Positions 16,748-26,543 of a stretch of 64,000 nt of DNA are shown in pieces. The stretch comes from Lachnospira multipara LB2003 (GTDB lineage: Bacteria > Bacillota > Clostridia > Lachnospirales > Lachnospiraceae). The notes under the pieces were generated by a model. It ran no database searches. It was not told the DNA's origin and worked only from the letters and a program-made list of their open reading frames with translations. The stretch's first letter is position 1. Each line of letters begins with the position of its first letter. A program made the translations under genes and the position numbers. Where the stretch lies: the NCBI RefSeq assembly GCF_000702205.1, contig NZ_JNKW01000004.1, positions 1 through 64,000 of the forward strand, in the 5' to 3' direction.

Positions 16748-16775
16748 ATTATATCATCTATATATTATAAGTAAA
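16748..16775 (-). promoter_or_regulatory. Probable promoter of the riboswitch transcript
   Basis: A -10 TATAAT (plus 16748-16753) lies on the minus strand with a weak -35 TTTACT (16770-16775) 16 bp upstream. It starts transcription about 10 nt before the aptamer. Confidence 0.6.
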
Positions 16776-16867
16776 TAGTACTTTAGTACTATTTTTATAA
16801 AATTCTATTATTTTCGGGTGTGAATTTATTATTTTTAAATATTATTGCACTAATATTAGTACAATTT

Positions 16868-18454
16868 CTATTTTTCTCTATCAAATACGCTTGCGTAATA
16901 GCGCATGGTATTTATGTGGCTTTCATTTAGCTGTCCTTTGGTTAATCGCCATTTCCAGTTGCTTCCTGTACTTGATGGCATATTCATCCTTGCATGATTA
17001 TCAAGTCCTAGGATATCCCATACTGCAAAAATTGTCAAAACTGAAACACTACTATAGGCTGCTCTAAATACCTTATCTAGTATTTCATTTCTATCTCTTG
17101 TTCCTAAATAATCAAAGGCATAAGCTAATTCCTCATCTGATCTTTCTTTAAAAAATCCCATTATTGTTTCATTATCATGGGTTCCTCCGTATACCACACA
17201 ATTTTTTTCATAATTATATGGCAGATGTGGATTGTCTCTACTTCCACCAAAGGCAAACTCTAGAACTTTCATTCCTGGATAGGCATTTTTGGTTAATAAC
17301 TCATCTACTTCTGGAACATAAACTCCTAAGTCTTCTGCTATTAACTTCTTACTCCCTAGTTCTTCATTGATTGCATCTAATAGGGCTTGCTTTGGGCCTT
17401 CCCTATACTCTCCATTTATTGCTGTCTTATCTTTTTCTGGTACTGCGTAGTATTTTACTATGCCTAAAAAATGATCTATTCTTATTACATCATATAGATT
17501 TGTCTGCCATTTTATTCTATTTCTCCACCATGTGTAGTTATCTTTCTTCATCCTATCCCAATCATATAAAGGATTTCCCCACTTCTGACCATCTGCGCTA
17601 AAGTCATCTGGTGGTACTCCCGCTACCTTTGTTGCTACTAGGTCTTTATCTAGCTGGAACTGTTCTTGGTTAGCCCATACATCTACACTATCATAGCCCA
17701 TATAAATTGGTATGTCGCCTATTATCCCTATTCCTTTATTATTGGCATATTCCTTTAGCTTATCCCACTGCTCGTAGAATTTAAACTGAATAAATTTCCA
17801 AAAATCTATTTCATCCTCAAGTTCTTTGGTCTTCTTGTCTAATGCTTCTGGCTTTCTCCTTCTTAAATCTTCTTCCCAGTCTGCCCATGATTTAAAATTA
17901 TTATCTACCTTTAATGCCATAAATAATGCATAATCTGTTAGCCATTTACTTTTGTCTAAAAATTTTTCATAAGCGGTCTTTATCTTATCTTCTTTAACTT
18001 TTTCCTTAAATCTATTATAGGCTAGTCGCAAAATATCAAATCTATTCAGATACATTTTTTCATAGCTTACGTATCTTCTATCTCCTATAGTTGGATCTAT
18101 ATTTAGCTGATAGCGATTATTTAATGCATCTTCTTCGCTAAGTTTAATAGGTACAATCCCATCGCCCCAATCACGCGCAAGCACTTCTGATTTTAACAAT
18201 AGTTTTTCTTCAATTAGCTTGTCTAAGTCTATAAAATATGGATTCCCTGCATTAGCAGAATATGACTGATATGGGCTATCGCCATAGGTTGTTGGACCTA
18301 GTGGAAGCACTTGCCAATACTTATGATTTGTCTTATCTACAAAATCTACAAATTCATACGCTTCCTTACCAAAGGTTCCTATTCCATAAGGGGATGGTAG
18401 AGAACTTACAGGCATTAGTATTCCTGCACTTCTAGTGAATTTACTCTTTATCAT
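16868..18454 (-). CDS. malQ: 4-alpha-glucanotransferase (amylomaltase)
   Basis: This GH77 enzyme transfers alpha-1,4-glucan segments in maltodextrin or glycogen turnover. The 528-residue length is normal for bacterial MalQ of the short type. Catalytic residues are visible as D327 in RIDHFLG (nucleophile), E374 in AEDLG (acid/base) and D427 in GTHDNET. The N-terminus has the typical SAGILMPVSSLPSPYGIGTFG. No other maltose or glycogen genes are adjacent. Confidence 0.96.
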   Translation of the reverse strand: MIKSKFTRSAGILMPVSSLPSPYGIGTFGKEAYEFVDFVDKTNHKYWQVLPLGPTTYGDSPYQSYSANAGNPYFIDLDKLIEEKLLLKSEVLARDWGDGIVPIKLSEEDALNNRYQLNIDPTIGDRRYVSYEKMYLNRFDILRLAYNRFKEKVKEDKIKTAYEKFLDKSKWLTDYALFMALKVDNNFKSWADWEEDLRRRKPEALDKKTKELEDEIDFWKFIQFKFYEQWDKLKEYANNKGIGIIGDIPIYMGYDSVDVWANQEQFQLDKDLVATKVAGVPPDDFSADGQKWGNPLYDWDRMKKDNYTWWRNRIKWQTNLYDVIRIDHFLGIVKYYAVPEKDKTAINGEYREGPKQALLDAINEELGSKKLIAEDLGVYVPEVDELLTKNAYPGMKVLEFAFGGSRDNPHLPYNYEKNCVVYGGTHDNETIMGFFKERSDEELAYAFDYLGTRDRNEILDKVFRAAYSSVSVLTIFAVWDILGLDNHARMNMPSSTGSNWKWRLTKGQLNESHINTMRYYASVFDREK

Positions 18455-18547
18455 GTTTCACCTCTAACTCTAACTTCATTAAAGCTTGCGCAATCTAGTG
18501 CCCATACCTTTGTGATGCCACACTTCAATTGCCTTGGTTTATAAAGT

Positions 18548-18586
18548 TACAAAACAAAAGGACGAGACCAAAGCCTCGTCCCTTTT
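18548..18586 (-). terminator. Intrinsic terminator after cheW
   Basis: The stem GGACGAG/CTCGTCC with an 8-nt loop is followed on the minus strand by TTTTGTTTTG. On the plus strand CTTTT follows, so it may be bidirectional. Confidence 0.8.
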
Positions 18587-18652
18587 ATGCCTCGAATTTA
18601 AGCTTCTCCTAACTTTCGTTAGACCAATATGAAACTTTTCTTGATTATGCAC

Positions 18653-19141
18653 TCATTCCTTGGCTTCATTACTTGCCTTCTCCTTTACTTGATTGATTCT
18701 TGTTACCTCTTCTTTAGTAAGTAACTTATCTGTATCAAGTAATATTACAAGTTTCCCATTCATATTAGCTACCCTATCAAGGTAATCGGCTTCCTCACAC
18801 TTGGCTAATTCTGGCATTGTTACTATATTTTCACTATCTACATCGCCTATTTGATGAACTGCATCTACTACGAAAGCTAACAAAGTGTCCTTTGTGCTTA
18901 CTACAATGCTGCTAATTTCATCATTTTTTCCATAGCTTTTTTTGGGAAAGCCAAATTTTTTTCTTAGATCGTAGGATGGTATTACATCTCCTCTTAGGTT
19001 GATGATTCCATCTACATATTCCGTTGCATTGGGTATACTAACTACTTCCAATTGTTTTTCAATTGATTGAACGAGTTCAATATCGACGCCAAAGAGCTGC
19101 TCATTTACCGAGAACACAACTGGTCTTGTATAGCTTGCCAT
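18653..19141 (-). CDS. cheW: Chemotaxis coupling protein CheW
   Basis: CheW links chemoreceptors to the CheA kinase. The protein has 162 residues and a complete CheW fold: VVFSVNEQLFGVDIELVQSI at the start, NATEYVDGIINLRGDVIPSYDLRKKF in the middle (split here), and NGKLVILLDTDKLL near the end. An AGGAGG site precedes the ATG at 19141; the open frame upstream lacks one. It is an isolated gene without cheA or receptors nearby. It suggests a motile organism, or use as a signalling adaptor. Confidence 0.93.
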   Translation of the reverse strand: MASYTRPVVFSVNEQLFGVDIELVQSIEKQLEVVSIPNATEYVDGIINLRGDVIPSYDLRKKFGFPKKSYGKNDEISSIVVSTKDTLLAFVVDAVHQIGDVDSENIVTMPELAKCEEADYLDRVANMNGKLVILLDTDKLLTKEEVTRINQVKEKASNEAKE

Positions 19142-19272
19142 TGTTTTTCCTCCTAGCACTTGTGCAAAAGCTAAGGTTAACACCCTAACTTCCATCAATA
19201 TTTAATTCTCCCGTTTCATATCAGTTAAATTATAACATATTTTTTTAGTAGTGAAAACATTGTGATAATAGT

Positions 19273-20400
19273 TTATTCTGTATCTCCTGCCTTGGCTCCT
19301 GTGCTTAAATATATCAAGTATGCATTAATAAATGGGTCTATTCCCCCATCTAATACCATCTGGGCATTTCCTATGTCTTTACCTGTTCTGTGGTCTTTAA
19401 CCATTGTATATGGCTGCAATATATAACTTCTTATCTGGCTACCAAAATTAATATCTTTAACATCACCTCTTATTTGGGCTGCGTTCTTAGCATTGGCTTC
19501 CTGTGCCTGTAGATATAATTTAGCCTTTAACATCTGCATAGCTTTTTCTTTATTTTGATGCTGTGATCTTTCATTCTGGCACTGTACTACTATTCCTGTT
19601 GGCAAATGTGTAATTCTTATGGCTGAACTTGTCTTATTAATATGCTGTCCACCGGCACCACTTGCTCTATATGTATCTATTCTTAAGTCATCTTCATTTA
19701 TTTCAATGTCAATATCTGTATCTATATCTGGCATTACATCGCAGGATACAAATGATGTCTGTCTCTTTCCTGCTGCATTAAATGGTGATATTCTTACTAA
19801 TCTATGTATTCCGTGCTCTGACTTTAAATGTCCATAGACATTATCTCCCTTTATTTCTATTGTAACTGACTTTATTCCTGCCTCATCGCCATCTAAATAA
19901 TCAATTACTTCGTAACTGCAGTCATGTCTTTCTGCCCATCTTGTATACATTCTAAATAGCATCTGGCACCAATCGCAACTTTCTGTTCCACCTGCTCCTG
20001 CATGTAGTGTAAGAATTGCATTACAATCATCATATTCTCCTGATAATAGTGTCTCTACGCGTAATTCATCCATTTTATCGCTTAAGCTATTTACTTCATC
20101 TGTTACTTCATCTACTAGGGATGCATCATCTTCTTCCTCTGCCATCTCTATTAGTGTCTTAGTATCTTCTAATTTTCTTTGTAATTCATCATATTTTTCA
20201 AAGCTTGACTTTAAGGTCTTTAGCTCTTTCATTGCCATATTGGATTTTTCTGGATTATCCCAAAATCCTGGAGATTCCATATCTGCTTCTAATTCTTCTA
20301 TTCTCTTAGTCTTAGAATCCAAATCAAGAGATTCTTTTATTCTTTCTAATGGTTTCTCTAAGGATTCTAGCTTAAATTTTAATTGATCATATTCAACCAT
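19273..20400 (-). CDS. prfB: Peptide chain release factor 2
   Basis: RF2 releases peptides at UGA and UAA. The anticodon-like tripeptide SPF (205-207) and the catalytic GGQ (250-252) are both present, and the length (375 residues) is full. Unusually, the gene is one uninterrupted frame. The autoregulatory +1 frameshift site near codon 26, usually CTTTGA, is here the in-frame CTTGAT (plus 20323-20328) within IKESLDLD. The start at 20400 has an AAAGGAG site. It lies 129 nt after secA. Confidence 0.97.
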   Translation of the reverse strand: MVEYDQLKFKLESLEKPLERIKESLDLDSKTKRIEELEADMESPGFWDNPEKSNMAMKELKTLKSSFEKYDELQRKLEDTKTLIEMAEEEDDASLVDEVTDEVNSLSDKMDELRVETLLSGEYDDCNAILTLHAGAGGTESCDWCQMLFRMYTRWAERHDCSYEVIDYLDGDEAGIKSVTIEIKGDNVYGHLKSEHGIHRLVRISPFNAAGKRQTSFVSCDVMPDIDTDIDIEINEDDLRIDTYRASGAGGQHINKTSSAIRITHLPTGIVVQCQNERSQHQNKEKAMQMLKAKLYLQAQEANAKNAAQIRGDVKDINFGSQIRSYILQPYTMVKDHRTGKDIGNAQMVLDGGIDPFINAYLIYLSTGAKAGDTE

Positions 20401-20529
20401 ATTGTCTCCTTTCTTGTGCACTTTTATTGTAACAAACATATGAAAATAAAACAGAGGAATACTCAATCTAATTAAAAAGAATAATCCTCTGTCTTTATTA
20501 GTAAATCCTATTGGACTTAAATTTATTTC

Positions 20530-23094
20530 TTAAGCTCTACCGCAGCAATTTTTATATTTCTTACCGCTTCCACATGGGCATGGATCATTAGGGTAAATCT
20601 TCTTATCTACTCTCTTAACAGGTCCCTTTACTGATGGTCCTTCATCCTTATTAGTTCCTGTTACCTTAGCTACCTGCTCTCTTTCTACTTTCTGTTCAAC
20701 CTTAACATGCATAAGGAGTCTTACTGTATCCTCTGTTATGCCCTCTGTCATCTCGTTAAACATATCGTAGCCCATCATCTTATACTGAACTACTGGATCC
20801 TTCTGACCATATGCCTGTAAACCAATACCCTGCTTTAACTGATCCATATCATCAATATGATCCATCCACTTTCTATCAATTACCTTAAGTAAGATTACTC
20901 GCTCAAATTCACGAATCTGTTCTGGTTCTGGGAACTGTGCTTCTTTCTCTTCATAAAGCTTTACAGCTTTTTCCTTAAGGTCCTGAATAAGTTCATTCTT
21001 AGTCTTTATATTCTCATCTGGATAAACCTTAGGCAATGGAATTGTAGGAAGTAATAATTCATTAATTCCTTCATAATCCCATTCTGTATATGCTTGATCT
21101 TCATTAACTGTACGATTTATCACACTTTCTACGAAGTTAGTAATCATGTTAATGATTGACTTACGCATGTTCTCTCCATCAAGAACTTTTCTTCTTTCAG
21201 CATACATTATTTCACGCTGTTCATTCATTACCTGATCATATTCAAGTAAGTGACTTCTTATACCATAGTTGTTAACTTCAATCTTCTTTTGAGCTGATTC
21301 GATTGCCTTACTTAACATCTTATGTTCAAGCTGCTCATATTCATCTACACCTAATCTATTAAATGTATTAATTAAAGTCTCTTGTGCAAAAAGTCTCATT
21401 AAATCATCTTCAAGTGAAAGATAGAATCTAGATTCACCTGGGTCACCCTGACGACCAGCACGACCACGAAGCTGATTATCTATTCGTCTTGAATCATGTC
21501 TTTCTGTACCAATAATTTTAAGTCCACCAGCTGCTCTTGCTTCATCATCAAGCTTAATATCAGTACCACGACCAGCCATGTTTGTTGCAATTGTTACTGC
21601 TCCATGTTGACCTGCCTGTGCTACGATTTCAGCTTCCTTCTCGTGGAATTTAGCATTAAGTACATTATGTGGAATGCCTTCTTTTGTAAGCATTCTACTT
21701 AGTAATTCTGATGTCTCAATTGTTATTGTACCTACTAAGACTGGCTGTCCCTTAGCATGTGCTTCCTTAACTGCTTTAACTACTGCTGCAAACTTACCCT
21801 TCTTAGTCTTAAATACTGCATCATTTAAATCTACTCTTGCTATTGGCTTATTAGTTGGAACTTCTACTACATCAAGACCATAAATGTCTCTAAATTCCTT
21901 CTCTTCTGTAATAGCTGTACCTGTCATACCAGCCTTCTTCTTGAATTTATTAAAGAAGTTCTGGAATGTAATTGTAGCAAGTGTCTTACTTTCTCTCTTT
22001 ACCTTTACCTTTTCCTTAGCTTCAATTGCCTGGTGAAGTCCATCTGAATAACGACGTCCTGGCATAATACGTCCTGTAAATTCATCTACGATTAATACTT
22101 CATCATCCTTAACTACATAATCCTTATCTCTATGCATAAGATAATTGGCACGAAGGGCAAGGGTTACATTATGCTGAATCTCTAAGTTCTCTGGATCTGC
22201 ATAATTATCAATATGGAAGAATTGTTCTACCTTATGAACACCCTGTTCTGTTAAGTTAACAACCTTATCCTTCTCATTAACAATAAAGTCGCCATCTTCT
22301 TCTATCTCTTCCTGCATCATATACTGCATCTGAGTTAATTCACCCTTATATTCACCTTGCTTTAACTGTCTTGCAAGTACATCGCAAAGTTCATAAATCT
22401 TAGTTGATTTACCTGACTGACCTGAAATAATAAGTGGTGTTCTAGCCTCATCAATAAGAATTGAATCCACCTCATCGATAATACAATAATTAAGGTCACG
22501 AAGAACTAACTGTTCCTTATAAATTGCCATATTATCACGAAGGTAATCAAAACCTAATTCGTTATTAGTAACGTATGTAATATCACATGCATATGCTGCT
22601 TTTCTTTCTTCTGGTGTAAGGTCATGTAATACAATACCTACCTTTAATCCAAGGAATTCATGTATCTTACCCATCCACTCAGCATCACGCTTAGCTAAGT
22701 AATCATTAACTGTTACTACTAAAACACCTTTCTCTGTAAGGGCATTAAGGTATGATGGAAGTGTACAAACAAGTGTCTTACCTTCACCTGTACGCATCTC
22801 TGCAATACGTCCCTGATGGAGGATAATACCACCAATAATCTGTACTCTATAATGTTCCATTCCTAAAACTCTTCTAGATGCCTCTCTTACTGTTGCATAT
22901 GCCTCTGGTAAAATATCATCAAGAGTTTCGCCTTTAGCTAATCTATCCTTAAATTCTCTTGTCTTAGCCTGTAATTGTGCATCTGATAATTTGCCGTATT
23001 CTTCTTTATAAGATTCGACTTTATCAGCTATAGGTGAAATTCTTTTAAGCTCACGTTCACTGTGAGTACCAAAAATTTTCTGAGCTAATCCCAT
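20530..23094 (-). CDS. secA: Protein translocase ATPase SecA
   Basis: This motor drives preprotein export through SecYEG (secY is at 61420). The 854 residues show the full layout. Walker A is in [10 protein letters not shown] near residue 102 and the DEAD-like [16 protein letters not shown] near 207. [12 protein letters not shown] and [17 protein letters not shown] mark the second motor domain. The C-terminal zinc-binding SEC-C motif is [14 protein letters not shown]. The start at 23094 (MGLAQKIFG) has an AAGGAGCG site, whereas the longer frame from 23136 has none. Confidence 0.98.
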   Translation of the reverse strand: MGLAQKIFGTHSERELKRISPIADKVESYKEEYGKLSDAQLQAKTREFKDRLAKGETLDDILPEAYATVREASRRVLGMEHYRVQIIGGIILHQGRIAEMRTGEGKTLVCTLPSYLNALTEKGVLVVTVNDYLAKRDAEWMGKIHEFLGLKVGIVLHDLTPEERKAAYACDITYVTNNELGFDYLRDNMAIYKEQLVLRDLNYCIIDEVDSILIDEARTPLIISGQSGKSTKIYELCDVLARQLKQGEYKGELTQMQYMMQEEIEEDGDFIVNEKDKVVNLTEQGVHKVEQFFHIDNYADPENLEIQHNVTLALRANYLMHRDKDYVVKDDEVLIVDEFTGRIMPGRRYSDGLHQAIEAKEKVKVKRESKTLATITFQNFFNKFKKKAGMTGTAITEEKEFRDIYGLDVVEVPTNKPIARVDLNDAVFKTKKGKFAAVVKAVKEAHAKGQPVLVGTITIETSELLSRMLTKEGIPHNVLNAKFHEKEAEIVAQAGQHGAVTIATNMAGRGTDIKLDDEARAAGGLKIIGTERHDSRRIDNQLRGRAGRQGDPGESRFYLSLEDDLMRLFAQETLINTFNRLGVDEYEQLEHKMLSKAIESAQKKIEVNNYGIRSHLLEYDQVMNEQREIMYAERRKVLDGENMRKSIINMITNFVESVINRTVNEDQAYTEWDYEGINELLLPTIPLPKVYPDENIKTKNELIQDLKEKAVKLYEEKEAQFPEPEQIREFERVILLKVIDRKWMDHIDDMDQLKQGIGLQAYGQKDPVVQYKMMGYDMFNEMTEGITEDTVRLLMHVKVEQKVEREQVAKVTGTNKDEGPSVKGPVKRVDKKIYPNDPCPCGSGKKYKNCCGRA

Positions 23095-23301
23095 TTTTAT
23101 ACGCTCCTTATTAAATCCTCTAATACTCCGTTTCATTATAAAAATAACAAAACTAATATGGGAATTATATTATTAAAAAAATTCCCAACATGCTTGTAAT
23201 TGTACCATTTTGTTGATTAGTACGCAAGGCATTTAGCTTGCTTGCTAAAACTGCCTTAACTACAATGTATGTCTTACAATGTAGTCTATTCATCAAAGAA
23301 A

Positions 23302-23321
23302 GGGCACGCCTTAGCGTGCCC
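23302..23321 (-). terminator. Intrinsic terminator after hpf
   Basis: The stem GGGCACGC/GCGTGCCC with a 4-nt loop is followed on the minus strand by TTTCTTT. It separates hpf from secA. Confidence 0.92.
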
Positions 23322-23355
23322 TCATTAATCACCTTTATTAGTTAATAAAAAAATC

Positions 23356-23886
23356 CTAATCAAGTTCTGGTTCAATAAGACCGTATGTGTTACCCTTTCT
23401 TTTATAAACAACATTAACTTCTTCTGTTTCTGAATTAAAGAATACAAAGAAATCATGTCCTAAAAGTTCCATCTGAACACAAGCTTCTTCTGGATCCATT
23501 GGCTTAATACCAAATCTCTTAGTACGAATAATCTTTACTTCATCTTCATCTTCGATTTCCTTCTCAATGAATTCCTTAGTGAAGCTAGCACGATTATTCT
23601 GCTTATCAACAATCTTATTCTTATACTTCTTTAACTGACGTTCAATAACCTCTTCCACAAGATCAATTGAAACGTACATATCACTACTTACCTCTTCAGC
23701 TCTAATAATATTGCCCTTTACTGGTATAGTGACCTCAATTTTCTGTCTTTCTTTCTCAACACTTAATGTAACATTGACTTCTGTCTCAGGAGCAAAGAAT
23801 CTGTCCAACTTTCCAAGTTTTTCCTCTACTGCTGACTTTAGACCTTCTGTGATATCAATATTTCTTCCTGTTATAATAAAACGCAT
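23356..23886 (-). CDS. hpf: Long-form ribosome hibernation promoting factor
   Basis: HPF binds the 30S subunit and dimerises ribosomes into inactive 100S particles in stationary phase. The 176 residues include the N-terminal S30AE domain (MRFIITGRNIDITEGLK), a charged linker, and the C-terminal dimerisation domain (KPMDPEEACVQMELLGHDFFVFFN, shortened: KPMDPEEACVQMELLGHDFF). The start at 23886 has an AAAGGAG site. The open frame upstream to 23934 overlaps a highly structured leader RNA and is not used. Confidence 0.95.
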   Translation of the reverse strand: MRFIITGRNIDITEGLKSAVEEKLGKLDRFFAPETEVNVTLSVEKERQKIEVTIPVKGNIIRAEEVSSDMYVSIDLVEEVIERQLKKYKNKIVDKQNNRASFTKEFIEKEIEDEDEVKIIRTKRFGIKPMDPEEACVQMELLGHDFFVFFNSETEEVNVVYKRKGNTYGLIEPELD

Positions 23887-23912
23887 GATGTCCAACTCCT
23901 TTACATTAGATT

Positions 23913-24091
23913 GTCGTGGGAAAAACAACTTCACATATCTTATTACTTTCTAGAACATCTTATAATTTATTCAATTGTAGGAAAACTCCTTATTATGTGA
24001 ATAAATGCTACTATTGTGTTCTATAAAAACCTCCTTAACACAAATCCCATATGTAAGTTTCACGACTATTAGATACCTTTAGTATCTTTAT
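23913..24091 (-). ncRNA. Structured leader of hpf, probable raiA-motif RNA
   Basis: The segment between promoter and hpf folds into a compact structure on the minus strand. GTCGTG pairs with CACGAC (24061-24066 with 23913-23918) as closing helix. ACTTACATAT pairs with ATATGTGAAGT (24049-24059 with 23927-23938). An ATTTATTCA/TGAATAAAT helix, a TAGAACA/TGTTCTA helix, an inner AGGA/TCCT hairpin, and a 5' hairpin at 24072-24086 are also present. It contains AAGGAGG not followed by a start codon. Position and size fit the raiA motif known upstream of raiA/hpf genes in Firmicutes; the match was judged by position and structure, not by a covariance search. Confidence 0.65.
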
Positions 24092-24097
24092 GTGTAT

Positions 24098-24125
24098 ATT
24101 ATATCATATTTATAACATTAAACAA
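24098..24125 (-). promoter_or_regulatory. Promoter of the raiA-like RNA and hpf
   Basis: On the minus strand: -10 TATAAT (plus 24098-24103) and -35 TTGTTT (24120-24125) with a 16-bp spacer. Confidence 0.7.
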
Positions 24126-24163
24126 GTTTATATATGTGAAGTTTATATAAAAGTTATTTTTTC

Positions 24164-24644
24164 TTATCAACATATTTTTCCCCACAGTGTTGATAACTTT
24201 TCAAAAATATTAGTACTAAAGTAATGCTATATTTTAATAAATATGACCATCGTCTTATATTGTTAAAAGTCAACTTTTTATTATATTTTCTCTACTTTTT
24301 ACAATTTTTTGTTCCCTCTTTTTGGGGGATAAATGTAGGTTTAATATTGTGTAAAAGCATTGTGGATAAGGTGGATAACTTTGTGGTTAACTATAAAAAG
24401 CCTTGAAATAGCGGTGTTTCGGCTGTGGATAAGTCGAAAGTTTCCACATTGACTCTGTCAACATTTTTCTTAATTTTTTTACTAGTTAAGAGTTTTTTTG
24501 TTAAAGATGCACAAAAAAATAAAATTCAATAGTATATTTTGATAGTTTTAGTAGTTAAAATAAACTGCTAATAAATATTTTTCATATCTAAAGTCATATT
24601 TATCAACAAAAACTATCTTGATAAGTGTGGATAAGTTATCAACA
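24164..24644. other. Cluster of DnaA boxes in AT-rich intergenic DNA
   Basis: Three perfect DnaA boxes (TGTGGATAA at 24361-24369, 24424-24432 and 24626-24634) lie among one-mismatch sites. These are TTATCAACA at 24164-24172, 24600-24608 and 24636-24644; TGTTGATAA at 24188-24196; GGTGGATAA at 24370-24378; and TGTGGTTAA at 24382-24390. All lie in very AT-rich DNA with no gene. This resembles an origin or a DnaA-binding control locus, but there is no dnaA or dnaN nearby and no switch in gene strand. Confidence 0.75.
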
Positions 24645-24687
24645 ATCATTATTGATATATATTTTTATGGCTATTATTTAAGCTTTT

Positions 24688-24696
24688 TGTTATAAT
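24688..24696 (+). promoter_or_regulatory. Extended -10 promoter for the SDR gene
   Basis: The sequence TGTTATAAT (extended -10) lies about 48 nt before the ATG at 24744 on the plus strand. No good -35 is seen, which is compatible with an extended -10 element. The nearest DnaA boxes are about 45 bp upstream. Confidence 0.6.
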
Positions 24697-24743
24697 CATG
24701 TGGAAATTTTATCTGAATTTATTCTAGAAAGGATTGAGTATAT

Positions 24744-25469
24744 ATGCATAATATCATTATCACAGGTGCTTCTAGGGGAATTGGCTTTGCAATTGCAAAG
24801 GAACTTGCAAGTGCTAATACAAATATTCTTATTAGCAGTTTTCACAATTCTAAGCTATTAGATGAGGCTAGGGATATATTAGCTAGCAAATCTAACAAAG
24901 TTATTTCTTTTGTTGGTGATATGGGAAATTACGAAGATGTTTCTGCTATGTTTGACTTAGCTATTAAAGAATTTGGCAGTGTTGATATTGTTATCAACAA
25001 CGCTGGTATCTCTATTGTGGGTCTTTTTCAGGATATGACTCCAAATGAATGGCAGGAAATTGTAAACACTAATCTTACTTCTGTTTATAACTGCTGCCAT
25101 TTTGCCGTTAAGGACATGCTTAAAAGACACTGTGGAAAAATCATTAATATCTCCTCAGTATGGGGTCTTTATGGTGCTAGTTGTGAGGTCGCTTATAGCG
25201 CTACTAAAGGTGGAATTAATGCCTTTACTAAAGCTCTTGCTAAAGAACTTGCTCCTAGTAATATTAGCGTTAACGCTATTGCCTGCGGCGCTATTAATAC
25301 TACAATGAACGGACATTTATCAGATGAAGAGATTAAGGAGCTTTCCTTAGAAATCCCTGCAGGTAGATTTGCTGAGCCAGAAGAAGTTGCTATTCTTGTT
25401 AGAAAAATCATTGAATCCCCAAATTACCTAACAGGTCAAGTTATTCAATTTGATGGTGCTTGGATTTAA
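24744..25469 (+). CDS. Short-chain dehydrogenase/reductase (FabG-like)
   Basis: This 241-residue classical SDR has a TGASRGIG cofactor loop (7-14), the NNAG motif (85-88), active-site S137/S138, and YSATK (Y151, K155). The closest general type is the 3-oxoacyl-ACP reductase or a related oxidoreductase; no fatty-acid genes are adjacent, so the substrate is unknown. An AGAAAGGA site precedes the ATG. It is one of the few plus-strand genes and is convergent with the CDF gene, with which it shares overlapping stop codons. Confidence 0.9.
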   Translation: MHNIIITGASRGIGFAIAKELASANTNILISSFHNSKLLDEARDILASKSNKVISFVGDMGNYEDVSAMFDLAIKEFGSVDIVINNAGISIVGLFQDMTPNEWQEIVNTNLTSVYNCCHFAVKDMLKRHCGKIINISSVWGLYGASCEVAYSATKGGINAFTKALAKELAPSNISVNAIACGAINTTMNGHLSDEEIKELSLEIPAGRFAEPEEVAILVRKIIESPNYLTGQVIQFDGAWI

Positions 25470-26398
25470 TTTTTAAATTCCTCTATGTCTACTGGATCTA
25501 CGTGAATACTTATATAGCAATTATATTCTGATGCTATTTTTTGCTCTATTTCATCTACACACTTATGTGCCTGAACTAGGGGTGTATTCTTATCTATTTC
25601 AGCATGAAGGGATACAAATTTTCTTCCTGGGCCATAGTCATGTACTATTAAATCGTGGAAACCATATACCATTTCCTCTGATAGTACAATTTTTCTTATT
25701 CGTGCTACCATACAGTAGTCTGGAGCCTGGCCAAGTAGTGGAGAAATTGTATCCTTTGTTGTTGATACTCCTGCTATTATTACTAAAACTGCCACAAAGG
25801 CACCTGCATATCCATCTAAGTTAAATCCACATATATCACTAAAAAGTAAGGATATTAAAACCACACTTGTGGATAATACATCACTTAGGGAATCCTTTGA
25901 TGTGGCAATCATTACTGTTGAGTCAAATTTCTTTCCTAATCTTCCATTTATTACCGATAAGAATACCTTGAAAAAAATAGACACCACTAAGATTAATATT
26001 GATATATAACTAAATTTGATTGTCCTTGGATTTATTATCTTATTAACTGAAGTGTGAAGTAATTCTATACCCATTACCACTATTAACTCTGCCACAAATA
26101 GACCTGCTATATATTCTATTCTGCCATGTCCATATGGATGCTCTTTATCTGCTGGCTTACATGCTAATTTAAAGCCCACTAGGGTTATTACTGATGATGC
26201 AGCATCTGAAAAATTATTAATTGCATCTGCCATTATTGATACTGCACCTGTTAATAATCCTGCAACTAGCTTTAGTACCACCAAAAGTATATTAACTCCT
26301 ATTCCTATAAATCCTATTAGTGATCCTACCTTGGTTCTTTTTTGTATTTCATCTAAATTATCATAATCCTTTATGAATATTTTCAAAAAATTGTACAT
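25466..26398 (-). CDS. Cation diffusion facilitator family transporter
   Basis: This 310-residue CDF exporter of divalent metal ions (Zn, Mn, Fe or Co) has about six membrane helices. Metal-site residues in the second helix region are D58 and D65 (DAINNFSD), followed by HPYGHGR (87-93), typical of CDF proteins. The C-terminal cytoplasmic domain (HDLIVHDYGPGRKFVSLHAE, then HVDP) supplies the dimer interface. A GAGGTG site precedes the ATG. The metal cannot be predicted reliably. Its stop overlaps that of the convergent SDR gene. Confidence 0.93.
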   Translation of the reverse strand: MYNFLKIFIKDYDNLDEIQKRTKVGSLIGFIGIGVNILLVVLKLVAGLLTGAVSIMADAINNFSDAASSVITLVGFKLACKPADKEHPYGHGRIEYIAGLFVAELIVVMGIELLHTSVNKIINPRTIKFSYISILILVVSIFFKVFLSVINGRLGKKFDSTVMIATSKDSLSDVLSTSVVLISLLFSDICGFNLDGYAGAFVAVLVIIAGVSTTKDTISPLLGQAPDYCMVARIRKIVLSEEMVYGFHDLIVHDYGPGRKFVSLHAEIDKNTPLVQAHKCVDEIEQKIASEYNCYISIHVDPVDIEEFKN

Positions 26399-26543
26399 TA
26401 CCCACCTCTAATTAATTAAAAAGTTATTTAAAATATAATATAAGAATCCTTGAAATTCAAGGCTCAAAACTTGATTTATGTATAGTTAACTTATATAATT
26501 TACTTATGTAATGCGGGATTTTTATATATTGGAGGACTTTACA

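Noticed and set aside
24164-24644. Declaring this the chromosomal replication origin
   Set aside because: Genes on both sides keep the same minus-strand bias, the plus strand stays pyrimidine-rich throughout, and no dnaA, dnaN, gyr or rpmH is near. Reported only as a DnaA-box cluster.
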